Source: Candidatus Desulfovibrio trichonymphae
GTDB taxonomy: Bacteria; Desulfobacterota; Desulfovibrionia; Desulfovibrionales; Desulfovibrionaceae
Direction of reading: 5' to 3'
Assembly: GCF_002355955.1 (NCBI RefSeq)
Contig: NZ_AP017368.1
Location: forward strand, 372,001 to 436,000
Length of the DNA stretch: 64,000 nucleotides
Made by a program: the position numbers and the translations under genes. The notes beneath the pieces are model-generated. The model was not told where the DNA came from, did not search any database, and was given only the letters and a program-made list of their open reading frames with translations. Of this stretch, positions 56,833-64,000 are shown one piece after another. Numbering within the stretch: position 1 is the first letter of the stretch; each line of letters opens with the position of its first letter.

Positions 56833-58155
56833 ATGCGCAAAAAAAATATGTTTTCCAGCCTGTTGGGATTACTGATTATCACCGCTCTGGCGGCAGGCGG
56901 CTACACTTTTTTAAAGGACATGGACGGGCCGGTTGTAGAAGTTGCGCCGAATACCGGCAGGGTTTCACCGGCAACTATATTGCAGGTATCCATGAGTGAC
57001 CAGTCGGGCATCCGTGCGTTGTCTGTGGGCATCCGTAAGAATAATGTTATCAATATTATTTTCAAGAAGCATTTTGACGCCTATCATACACAGCGCACTG
57101 TTGAGGTGCCGCTCAAAAATGCAAATCTCCGCGAAGGGGCGTTTGATCTTGAAATCCGCGCTACGGACAGTTCTCTTGCGGGCTTTGGGCAGGGGAACAC
57201 CCGGACTGTACTGCTGCCCATGCGTCTTGACATGCAGCAGCCGCGCATCTCTGTCAAAAATTTGCCGCCGAATGTACATCGTGGCGGTTCGGCAGTCATT
57301 CGTTATACTGTTGACGAAGAAGTTACCAGCAGCGGCGTTCTTATAGCCGGGTATTTTGTGCCCGGTTTTTTGCAGAAAGACGGCAGTTATCTCTGTCTGT
57401 TTCCATTCCCGTACGCCATGACGGCAAAAGACTTCAAGGGTGCTGTTGAAATAAGCGCTGCAGATCTCGCAGGCAATGTTACCAAAAGCAGATTGACGGT
57501 CATGGCCTATGAGCGGAATTTTAAAAGCGACACGCTGGAGCTGAAAGACGATTTTCTGGACACTGTGCAGAACAAGCTGCGCAGTCTGGCGCCTGACGCG
57601 ACCAGTCCTCTGGATTGTTATCTGTACATCAATAATCAGGTGCGAGCCGCCAATGTGCAGACGTTGCGCGAAATAGGAAAAAATACAGCGGCAGCCATGC
57701 TGTGGAGCGGAGCATTTCAGCGTTTGCCGCGTTCTGCTTCAAGAGCCGGTTTTGCGGATCATCGCTTTTTCACCAGACAGGGCAAACTGGTCGGCGAGTC
57801 TTTCCATCTCGGCTTTGATTTGGCTTCAGTGCGCAATGCTGACGTGCCTGCAGCCAACAGCGGACGTGTTGTGCATGTTGGTAATTTGGGGATTTACGGC
57901 AATATTGTCGTCGTCGACCATGGGCTTGGCCTTATGTCGCTTTATTCGCATTTGAGCGAACAGCTTGTCAAAGTTGGAGATATTGTCGCCAAAGGGCAGA
58001 CGATCGCCCGAACCGGCAGCAGCGGTCTCGCCTTTGGCGATCATCTGCATTTCGGCATAATTGTGGGCGGTGTGGAAGTGACGCCCTTGGAATGGATTGA
58101 TCCCAAATGGATGCGCGATAACATTGCCGGCAGAATCAACGCGGAAACGCATTAA
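56833..58155 (+). CDS. M23 family metallopeptidase (LytM-domain)
   Basis: A 440-residue protein with an N-terminal membrane anchor or uncleaved signal (SLLGLLIITALAAGGYTF), a ~270-residue beta-rich extracytoplasmic part and a C-terminal LytM domain (residues ~325-425). The zinc ligands HLGFD (HxxxD) and HLHFG (HxH) are intact, so it is probably an active glycyl- or DAP-endopeptidase for peptidoglycan. RBS AAGGGAAC lies 6 nt before the ATG. Confidence 0.9.
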   Translation: MRKKNMFSSLLGLLIITALAAGGYTFLKDMDGPVVEVAPNTGRVSPATILQVSMSDQSGIRALSVGIRKNNVINIIFKKHFDAYHTQRTVEVPLKNANLREGAFDLEIRATDSSLAGFGQGNTRTVLLPMRLDMQQPRISVKNLPPNVHRGGSAVIRYTVDEEVTSSGVLIAGYFVPGFLQKDGSYLCLFPFPYAMTAKDFKGAVEISAADLAGNVTKSRLTVMAYERNFKSDTLELKDDFLDTVQNKLRSLAPDATSPLDCYLYINNQVRAANVQTLREIGKNTAAAMLWSGAFQRLPRSASRAGFADHRFFTRQGKLVGESFHLGFDLASVRNADVPAANSGRVVHVGNLGIYGNIVVVDHGLGLMSLYSHLSEQLVKVGDIVAKGQTIARTGSSGLAFGDHLHFGIIVGGVEVTPLEWIDPKWMRDNIAGRINAETH

Positions 58156-58207
58156 CGCAGAGGCGCGGCCTGCTTTTGAAGCCGGACGAGTTCAAAATCA
58201 GTCTTGC

Positions 58208-58501
58208 TCAGTCGCGCGGCGGCAACTCTCTGCCGCCTTCTTCCAGATGCTGCAAAAATTTGTCACGGCACTCATAGCTGCAAAAACGATATGTTTTTTC
58301 GCCGTCCCGAACGGCAATATCCGCATCGGCTGCAATATAGGAACCGCATTCAGGATCTTTCACCATCTCGCCGGCGGCTACTTTTCGATTTATACCGGCA
58401 GCGCTTTCTTCTTGGCTGTTTTTCTTCTTTTTAAGCAGGTCACTTGCGAAAAGCCTGTATAATAAATATATTGCCATGACCAGCATAAGCCATTTCCACA
58501 T
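58208..58501 (-). CDS. Small membrane protein with YHS/TRASH-type metal site
   Basis: A 97-residue protein. N-terminal helix MLVMAIYLLYRLF is followed by a basic stretch and a YHS-like domain: DPECGSYIAADADI (Cys ~53) and YRFCSYECRDKFLQHL (Cys ~74 and ~78), a pattern that binds metal in TRASH/YHS proteins. AAAGGAG lies 7 nt before the ATG. Function unknown; metal sensing or delivery at the membrane is possible. Confidence 0.75.
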   Translation of the reverse strand: MWKWLMLVMAIYLLYRLFASDLLKKKKNSQEESAAGINRKVAAGEMVKDPECGSYIAADADIAVRDGEKTYRFCSYECRDKFLQHLEEGGRELPPRD

Positions 58502-58514
58502 TGCGCGGCTCCTT

Positions 58515-59033
58515 TCATTGAAAAATTTTGTTGCCCTCCAGCTGATAGGCGAGCTGTTCAAGCCAGCAACGCGCTGGCTGCCCTTCAATACATATTTCGG
58601 GCGCGAGATCCAGAAGCGGAATGAGCACAAAGGCGCGCTGCAGCATGCGCGGATGCGGCAAGCGACAGTTTGCGTCGTCTGAATGTTCCATGCCGTAGAG
58701 GAGCAGGTCTGCGTCAATGGAGCGCGGGCCGTAGCGCAGTACATCTGTTTCAGGGTTGCGCGTTCGTCCCAGCGCAAGCTCCATTGACGACAGCGTGTCA
58801 AGCAGACGCCGGGCATTCCAGTCCGCCCCCGGCGCAAGCGCGACAACCTGATTCAAAAACCAGGGCTGCTCAGTAAATCCCTGCGGCTCTGTTAAATAAA
58901 CAGGCGATGCCGCCGCCAGACGAATATCCGGCAACAGATCCAGACAGCTGCGAGCCTGACTGATCTTGTAGGCCGCATTGTCGGCGTTGGAGCCAAGGCA
59001 GACATATGCCTGAATGTTCTTTGTCGAATTCAT
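58515..59033 (-). CDS. folK: 2-amino-4-hydroxy-6-hydroxymethyldihydropteridine pyrophosphokinase
   Basis: A 172-residue HPPK of folate synthesis. YVCLGSNADNA starts the fold; the catalytic motif RYGPRSIDADLLLYG and PHPRMLQRAFVLIPL are conserved. It lies 13 nt before the YHS gene. Together with folE2 it indicates that folate is still made de novo. Confidence 0.95.
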   Translation of the reverse strand: MNSTKNIQAYVCLGSNADNAAYKISQARSCLDLLPDIRLAAASPVYLTEPQGFTEQPWFLNQVVALAPGADWNARRLLDTLSSMELALGRTRNPETDVLRYGPRSIDADLLLYGMEHSDDANCRLPHPRMLQRAFVLIPLLDLAPEICIEGQPARCWLEQLAYQLEGNKIFQ

Positions 59034-59191
59034 GAAGCCGCTTGCCTGCTGTTTGCTTCAGACGGAAGCCTGTTCGCTAGTACTGACATAAGAACCTCGC
59101 TGTTGGTTGATCTGCAGGCGAAGTATGCCAGAAAAATTAAGTCCGGACATCTACAGACAAAGTTAAGAAAATTTTTCAAAATGAATCTGCT

Positions 59192-60787
59192 CTATGTTTG
59201 CAAACTCTGCGCAAGAACTGCTCCGTGCTGGCCGCCGCCGGCCATTCTTGAGAGTTCGGCAAGACGTTCCTCCCCATTGAGCTGTGTGCAGAGAGTAAAC
59301 GTGGCTGTGCCGCGAACTTCTTTGTTTACCTGAAAATGTTTTTTTGCTCTTGAAGCCAGCTGCGGCCAGTGGGTGATAAGTATCATCTGATGTTTTTCCG
59401 CAATGGCATTCAGTTTTTCAGCGATGTTGTTTAAAATTAGGCCTCCGACGCCTGCATCCACTTCGTCAAAAATATAGGTGGCGCTTTCCGTGCCCTGACG
59501 TACCCTGACAAGGGCCAGCAAAAAACGTGAAAGTTCCCCGCCGGAAGCTATGCGGTCAAGCGGTTGAGGCGGCTGGCCGGGGTTTGGCGCCCAGAGAAAG
59601 CGCACACTCTCATCGTTCACGCCGCTCCATATTTCCTGTGGAAGAAAATCCGGTATCACCATGACGTGATGAGAGAAGCCGAGTTCGCGCAACTCGGCTT
59701 CAAGCCGGCCGGCAAACAGTTTCGCTGTGCTGCGTCGCAGTGGGATGACGACATCAACGACATCTTTGAGTTTTGTTGTCAGAGCTTTTTCTTCTCGCAG
59801 GAGGCGAGATATGTCCAGAGCACAAACGTCTAGAAATGAAAGGGCATCTGTGATGTCTTTCCGCAAGACAAGAATTTCCGGAAGAGTTTTGCGCAATTTG
59901 CGCCTGAGTTGGGCCAGAGCAAACAGGCGTTCCTCAACGCGGTGCATGTTTGTTTCGGCAACTTGCGGTGGGGGAGGGCGCAAGCGACAGCCCAAATGCG
60001 CAAGCTGTACACGCAGGGCTGATACCGCGTCAGCTTCGGGCGTAAGTGTTGTGTCAAATTCGCCTATTTTTGCGAGAAGCTTTTCAAATTTGTCGAGCAA
60101 ATCCAAAAGTCCCGTTCCGTCTTCGCCGTGAAGCAATGCAAACGCCTTCTCATAATTTTCACACAGATGCGCTGAACTGCGCATTTGAGCGCGCAAGGCT
60201 TCCAGACGTTCTTCTTCATTTTCTTTAGGTGATACTTTATCTATTTCCTGCTGCTGCATTTCCAGCAGATCGCGCCGCGCAGTCATCTCCGCCTGTTTTT
60301 CAAGCAAGGCTTTGCGTTGAGCCGCAATATCCGCCAATGAACGGTACAGTGCATCGCGTTTGTGTAAAAGTTGAGGGTCCGGCAGGGCACTGTCTATCAA
60401 TTTTGCCTGAAAAGAGGGTTTTAAAAGCTGTTGCTGCGTATGCTGACTGGTATGCGAGACAAGGCGATCCCGCAGCTTGCGAAGTGTTTCCTGTGATTTC
60501 AGCGCATCGTTGACGTACAGACGGCTGCGGCCTGTTTCAGCTGAAAGTTCACGCCTGATCACAATATCGTTGTTTTCAAGTGTGAAAAGTGCCTCCACCT
60601 GAGCGCGCAGAGCGCCGGGGCGCACCATATCGCACGACAATCTGTCTCCCAGCAAAAAACCCAGGGCCTTGAGTATGAAACTTTTCCCGGCACCGGTTTC
60701 TCCGGTCAGCACATTCATGCCGGCCGAGAATTCCAGTTCCATGTTTTCAATAAGGGCCAGATTGCGTATACGCAGATATTCCAACAT
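59192..60787 (-). CDS. recN: DNA repair protein RecN
   Basis: A 531-residue SMC-like ATPase acting in double-strand break repair. Walker A is GETGAGKS near residue 31-38; a coiled-coil centre (~150-350) separates it from the signature LDRIASGGELSRFLLAL and Walker B YIFDEVDAGVGG. Length is close to normal (~550). It is intact even though the neighbouring RdgC-like gene is dead. Confidence 0.95.
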   Translation of the reverse strand: MLEYLRIRNLALIENMELEFSAGMNVLTGETGAGKSFILKALGFLLGDRLSCDMVRPGALRAQVEALFTLENNDIVIRRELSAETGRSRLYVNDALKSQETLRKLRDRLVSHTSQHTQQQLLKPSFQAKLIDSALPDPQLLHKRDALYRSLADIAAQRKALLEKQAEMTARRDLLEMQQQEIDKVSPKENEEERLEALRAQMRSSAHLCENYEKAFALLHGEDGTGLLDLLDKFEKLLAKIGEFDTTLTPEADAVSALRVQLAHLGCRLRPPPPQVAETNMHRVEERLFALAQLRRKLRKTLPEILVLRKDITDALSFLDVCALDISRLLREEKALTTKLKDVVDVVIPLRRSTAKLFAGRLEAELRELGFSHHVMVIPDFLPQEIWSGVNDESVRFLWAPNPGQPPQPLDRIASGGELSRFLLALVRVRQGTESATYIFDEVDAGVGGLILNNIAEKLNAIAEKHQMILITHWPQLASRAKKHFQVNKEVRGTATFTLCTQLNGEERLAELSRMAGGGQHGAVLAQSLQT

Positions 60788-60807
60788 TTGGGAGCAATTT
60801 ATTAATG

Positions 60808-61641
60808 TTATTGTTTAAGATGCGGATCCAATATGTCACGCAAGCTTTCGCCGAGCAAATTATAGCCCAGCACTGTTATCAGGATAGCCAGCCCCGGATA
60901 GACGGAAAGCCAGGGCGCGCTTTCAATGACCGACTTTCCTTCCATAAGCATATTGCCCCAACTGGCTGTGGGGGGTTGTACGCCGAGTCCCAGAAAACTC
61001 AAGCTTGATTCTACCAGAATGGCGCCTGCAACACCCAATGTGGCGGTGATCAATACCGGCGCAAGAGCATTTGTCAGGATATGCCGAAACAAAATTCGCC
61101 GCGTCGGGTTGCCGGCAAGCCTGGCGGCGGACACAAATTCACGTTCGCGCAAGCTCAACGTGTCCGCTCGTACAAGACGGGTCACGCCCGTCCACGATGT
61201 CAGACCGATGACAACCATAATATTTGTCATATTCGGCTCCAGGAAGGCAATGACGGCAAGAATCAAAAAAAATGACGGGAAACAAAGCATAATATCAACC
61301 ATGCGCATAATGACTTCGTCAGCCCAGTTTCGAAAATATCCGCTGACAAGGCCGAGGGCCGTGCCAATGCTTGTGGAAATGCCGACAGCCACAAAGCCCA
61401 CCCATAGTGAGACGCGTCCGCCGTACAGCATACGTGAAAAAACATCGCGGCCCAAACGGTCTGTTCCGAACCAGAATCTGGAACAGGGGGCTTGCAGGAT
61501 ATTGTCAAGATGTTGTGCCGCGGGCGTATACGGCGCCAGCAACGGCGCGCACAATGCCGCCAGCGACATTGTCAGCACAATGGCGAGACCGAGCAGCAGC
61601 ATAAAGTATGACCCGGAAAACCTGCCGAAAGCGGGCGACAT
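60808..61641 (-). CDS. Peptide/nickel-type ABC transporter permease (DppC/OppC)
   Basis: A 277-residue inner-membrane permease with an N-terminal TM, the OppC-type N domain (APLLAPYTPAAQHLDNIL, FWFGTDRLGRDVFSRMLYGG) and five more helices. The EAA loop is EFVSAARLAGNPTRRILFRHILTNAL. It overlaps the partner permease by 1 nt. The ATPases and binding protein are not in the window, so the substrate (di/oligopeptide or nickel) is open. Confidence 0.9.
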   Translation of the reverse strand: MSPAFGRFSGSYFMLLLGLAIVLTMSLAALCAPLLAPYTPAAQHLDNILQAPCSRFWFGTDRLGRDVFSRMLYGGRVSLWVGFVAVGISTSIGTALGLVSGYFRNWADEVIMRMVDIMLCFPSFFLILAVIAFLEPNMTNIMVVIGLTSWTGVTRLVRADTLSLREREFVSAARLAGNPTRRILFRHILTNALAPVLITATLGVAGAILVESSLSFLGLGVQPPTASWGNMLMEGKSVIESAPWLSVYPGLAILITVLGYNLLGESLRDILDPHLKQ

Positions 61642-62669
61642 CAGTCATGGCCTTTTGCTGAGCGAATGCGCGGGTCTGCAAGTCCGTAGCAGAGGTCAGC
61701 CAGCAGATTGCCGGCCAGGGTGAGCACAGCCCCGAGGACAAGATTGCCCATAATCATGGTATAGTCACGGGCCATAACCGCAGCGTAAAACAATTGTCCA
61801 AGGCCCGGCAGGGCAAAGATGGATTCAATAATGACGCTGCCGCCGATAAGTCCCGGAACGGAAAGACCGAGCAGGGTAATTATCGGCAAAAGGGCGTTGC
61901 GCAACGCATGACGCCAGATGACTGCATGGTTTGACAGGCCTTTTGATTTTGCTGTGAGTATATAATCCTGCCGCAGCACCTCAAGCATGCAAGCTCGCAT
62001 ATAGCGTGATATGCTTGCGAGACCGCCGATAATATAGACGAGCAGCGGCAAGGCGAGATGACGGGCCATATCGCACCATTTGCCCCATAGGCTTAATTCG
62101 GCATAACCTAGGGATGTAAGGCCGGAAACAGGCAGCCATTGCAGTTCAATGCCGAAAAACATCATAAGCAGTAACGCCAGCCAGAAGGAAGGCATGGCAA
62201 AGCCCAAAAAAACAAGTATTGTCACTGTGCGGTCCAGGAGGGAATTTTGTCTGCACGCCGTGGCAATGCCCAGAGGAACAGCGATAATCAGGACAATAAT
62301 CAATGAGATGAGATTGATGCTTACAGTGAGCGGCAGACGCTCCATAATTTTTGTCAGCACCGGCCGCGCGTCTGCGGACATCGAATTGCCGAAATCAAAG
62401 TGCAGCAAACGAAACAGCCAATCCAGGTATTGTATATATAATGGCCTGTCAAGACCATACAGTGTTTCGAGTTGTCGGCGCGCGGCTTCGCCGGCAAGCG
62501 GATTCAAAATGGTTTCCATGTCTGTTGGTGAACCGGGGGCAAGATGTATAACCCAAAAACTGATCAGGGTGATGCCGAGGAGCACCAGGAAAAGCCAGAT
62601 AGTTTTATGGGCAAGCCTCAGGAGAATATCTGAAAAACGGCTGTGAGACAGAACGGATAAACATGTCAT
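61641..62669 (-). CDS. Peptide/nickel-type ABC transporter permease (DppB/OppB)
   Basis: A 342-residue permease of the DppB family, partner of the downstream DppC-like protein. Features are [21 protein letters not shown] at the start, [14 protein letters not shown], the EAA loop [20 protein letters not shown] and the C-terminal YGLADPRIR motif. The ATG at 62669 lies 12 nt past the dead RdgC-like gene; no strong ribosome site is seen. Confidence 0.9.
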   Translation of the reverse strand: MTCLSVLSHSRFSDILLRLAHKTIWLFLVLLGITLISFWVIHLAPGSPTDMETILNPLAGEAARRQLETLYGLDRPLYIQYLDWLFRLLHFDFGNSMSADARPVLTKIMERLPLTVSINLISLIIVLIIAVPLGIATACRQNSLLDRTVTILVFLGFAMPSFWLALLLMMFFGIELQWLPVSGLTSLGYAELSLWGKWCDMARHLALPLLVYIIGGLASISRYMRACMLEVLRQDYILTAKSKGLSNHAVIWRHALRNALLPIITLLGLSVPGLIGGSVIIESIFALPGLGQLFYAAVMARDYTMIMGNLVLGAVLTLAGNLLADLCYGLADPRIRSAKGHD

Positions 62670-62680
62670 GCCGAACAGCT

Positions 62681-63720
62681 CTAGTCCAATCTTGTCAGCC
62701 AATGACCGATATGGCTCACTTCGTTTTGCCAGTCTGCAGAGAGACGCAATTTCAGAAAACGCTTATACAGGCTGTCAAGCAGGTCCACGCAGATTCCCAA
62801 CAGATAAAATTTTTTCAGCTTTCGGCGTTTTAAGGCCGGCAAGAGAAAAATCTTCCGCTTTCATGGTCAGTTGAAAAGCCAGTTCGTCTTTTTCCAGACG
62901 AAGCAGCGCCCGACTCACTTTTTTGCCGGTACCCAGGCCGAAGCGGGCTTCGCGCAATGGTGAAAAAGAACCTGAAACGGAAGCCGTTTCGCGGGATTCT
63001 CCTTCACCGGCCTGGAGGACTATTCGCTGCTCCATGGAAACCGAAAAGGGGGCGCCGTTTTTGTCTGTAAAGGCGCCCGGCGTTGTGTCGCTCCGGTACC
63101 AGAGCCATGTCAGAAATTCCCGGCCAAGAACGGTATCTGTGGATTCCGTGAGAGAGAGTTTATCCATAGCGTGAACGCGTCCCCATAAAAATCAGAAAAA
63201 TCAGACAGTTGAGCGTGGCGCAAAATCTATTGCATCAAGCTGATCAAGGCAGCGCGCGCCTTCCTCGTTCAGCATGGAAGCCGCCAGAGTATACGGCGTC
63301 ATTTGTTCCAGGTGCAGTTCAAAGGTTTTTAAAAATTCTTCGAGAAACATGTCAATCATATTGCTCCGTGGAGGCAAGCACATTCAATCCACACGGCACA
63401 GGGAGAAAATGGCGCCGAAGACGCAGTTGAACCTGCTTCCTGATTTTTTTTCCGTTCACGAGAAATAAAGGTCTTGTCCTGAATGCGCAAACGTTCTTTT
63501 TCTTCCCGCAATGCCAGAGCAAGATGTTTTTTGCGGAATCCGCCGTCTGTCAAGCCTTAATAAAAAGACAAAACAGGTCGCTTTGCCCGGGGGAGTCTCA
63601 TTCCATATCGCGAAAGGCAAACTTGCGCAGCCTGTCCGGAATCTCAGACCAGAGCGTCTCCGGCGCGCGGTCAAGAATACGGAAGCGGGTGAAGTTGTAC
63701 GTATTGTTTGCAAAGCCCAT
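62681..63720 (-). pseudogene. RdgC-like (recombination-associated) gene, multiply frameshifted
   Basis: A gene of about 1040 nt is recognisable only in pieces on the minus strand. It begins MGFANNTYNFTRFRILDRAP and stops after FRDME. The frame then changes to HLALALREEKERL and FISRERKK, then VQLRLRRHFLPVPCG, then ELHLEQMTPYTLAASM with LNEEGARCLDQLD ending in a stop. A longer piece DTVLGREFLTWLWYRSD to LKTPKAEKI follows and the end is [20 protein letters not shown]. These match the Desulfovibrio RdgC-like protein family in order. At least five frame changes or stops make it non-functional. It precedes the dppBC permeases. Confidence 0.8.
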
Positions 63721-63772
63721 GATAACTTCAAGAAGTATAAGCTAACCGCTCCTGTCTGACAAGCTGATTTGT

Positions 63773-63791
63773 CACATAATGATAATTATGT
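63773..63791. promoter_or_regulatory. Fur-box-like palindrome
   Basis: ACATAATgataATTATGT is a perfect 7-bp inverted repeat with a 4-nt centre. Aligned to the 19-bp Fur consensus it matches at about 13 positions, chiefly the ATAATGATAAT half. It lies 100 nt before the pseudouridine synthase start and 53 nt before the dead RdgC-like gene on the other strand. Which gene it would control is not clear. Confidence 0.3.
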
Positions 63792-63891
63792 AAACTTTTA
63801 TTAAATAACACCATCTGGGCTCAAGTCCGCTTGACGGGCGTCCGTTCTTCACTCACCATGTTTTTCAATCAACTTCATTGTGGAACATATC

Positions 63892-64000
63892 GTGTCGTTA
63901 GAGAAAAAAAACGGAACGCGTCTGAACAAGGCTGTTGCCCGGACGGGTTACTGTTCACGCCGCAAGGCGGATGAACTGATTTTTGCAGGGCGTGTGCTTG
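63892..64000 (+). CDS. Pseudouridine synthase, RsuA/RluB family (N-terminal fragment, runs off window)
   Basis: From a GTG at 63892 the frame reads VSLEKKNGTRLNKAVARTG and CSRRKADELIFAGRVL, which is the S4 RNA-binding domain at the start of RsuA/RluB/RluE-type rRNA pseudouridine synthases. An in-frame GTG lies four codons earlier. The catalytic domain lies outside the window, so the exact member cannot be named. Confidence 0.8.
   Translation, partial: MSLEKKNGTRLNKAVARTGYCSRRKADELIFAGRVL

Noticed and set aside
59034-59191. Possible gene between folK and recN
   Set aside because: Only a short run (MSVLANRLPSEANSRQAAS) with a stop is open; no ribosome site or similarity, so it is left as intergenic.

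Overview
The window reads as chromosomal DNA of a Desulfovibrionaceae (Desulfobacterota) member. The gene orders rpoC-rpoB-rplL-rplJ-rplA-rplK-nusG-secE-tRNA-Trp-rpmG-tuf-tRNA-Gly-tRNA-Tyr, ispE-tRNA-Gln-prs-rplY-pth and rpoH next to metH, the NikR/FolE2 pair, and the character of the lipoproteins all fit that family. At least four genes are broken: a flagellar rod protein, hypoxanthine phosphoribosyltransferase, an RdgC-like protein, and a membrane gene ending in a transposase scrap. Core genes are intact, which suggests a lineage under genome reduction. A host-restricted or endosymbiotic Desulfovibrio such as the termite-gut protist symbionts would fit, but that is inference; the sequence alone does not name the species.

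Layout. 1-12.0 kb (minus strand) is the RNA polymerase/ribosomal protein cluster with three tRNAs, the 49-residue rpmG, a strong promoter and a hairpin terminator between rplL and rpoB, and a structured leader before rplJ. 12.3-16.6 kb holds an NlpC/P60 lipoprotein, the remnant flagellar gene, folE2-nikR (minus), then cvpA and mazG (plus). 16.6-19.3 kb has a large GH13/TreS-like lipoprotein and a degraded membrane gene plus IS481-type remnant. 19.3-31.6 kb (mostly minus) has a small helical protein, a PaaK-type CoA ligase, glmS, a PpiD-like chaperone, rho, carD, a hydrolase, pth, rplY, prs, tRNA-Gln, ispE and hslV. 31.6-38.6 kb is an M48 protease, cysS, rpiB, two lipoproteins and rpoH. 38.7-42.9 kb (plus) has metH, a GNAT acetyltransferase, the hpt pseudogene and a zinc-ribbon membrane protein. 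42.9-50.5 kb has lolA, ftsK, efp, engB, a CDF transporter, bamD, trxB and trxA. 50.6-56.7 kb is tsaD, fbp, a lipoprotein, a TPR protein, ftsB, a small protein, pgsA and pcm. 56.8-64 kb has an M23 endopeptidase, a YHS-type small protein, folK, recN, two peptide-ABC permeases, the RdgC-like pseudogene and the start of a pseudouridine synthase.

Most intact genes form tightly packed minus-strand operons with 1-17 nt overlaps and serve transcription, translation, envelope assembly (lolA, bamD, M48, ftsK/ftsB, pgsA, NlpC, M23) and basic metabolism (glmS, prs, fbp, rpiB, metH, folE2, folK). I see no CRISPR array, prophage, defence island or clear new multi-gene system. The most noteworthy signals are the decaying genes, a 361-bp antisense overlap between a CDF transporter and engB, an apparently catalytically degenerate TreS-like lipoprotein, and the regulatory architecture around rplL-rpoB.
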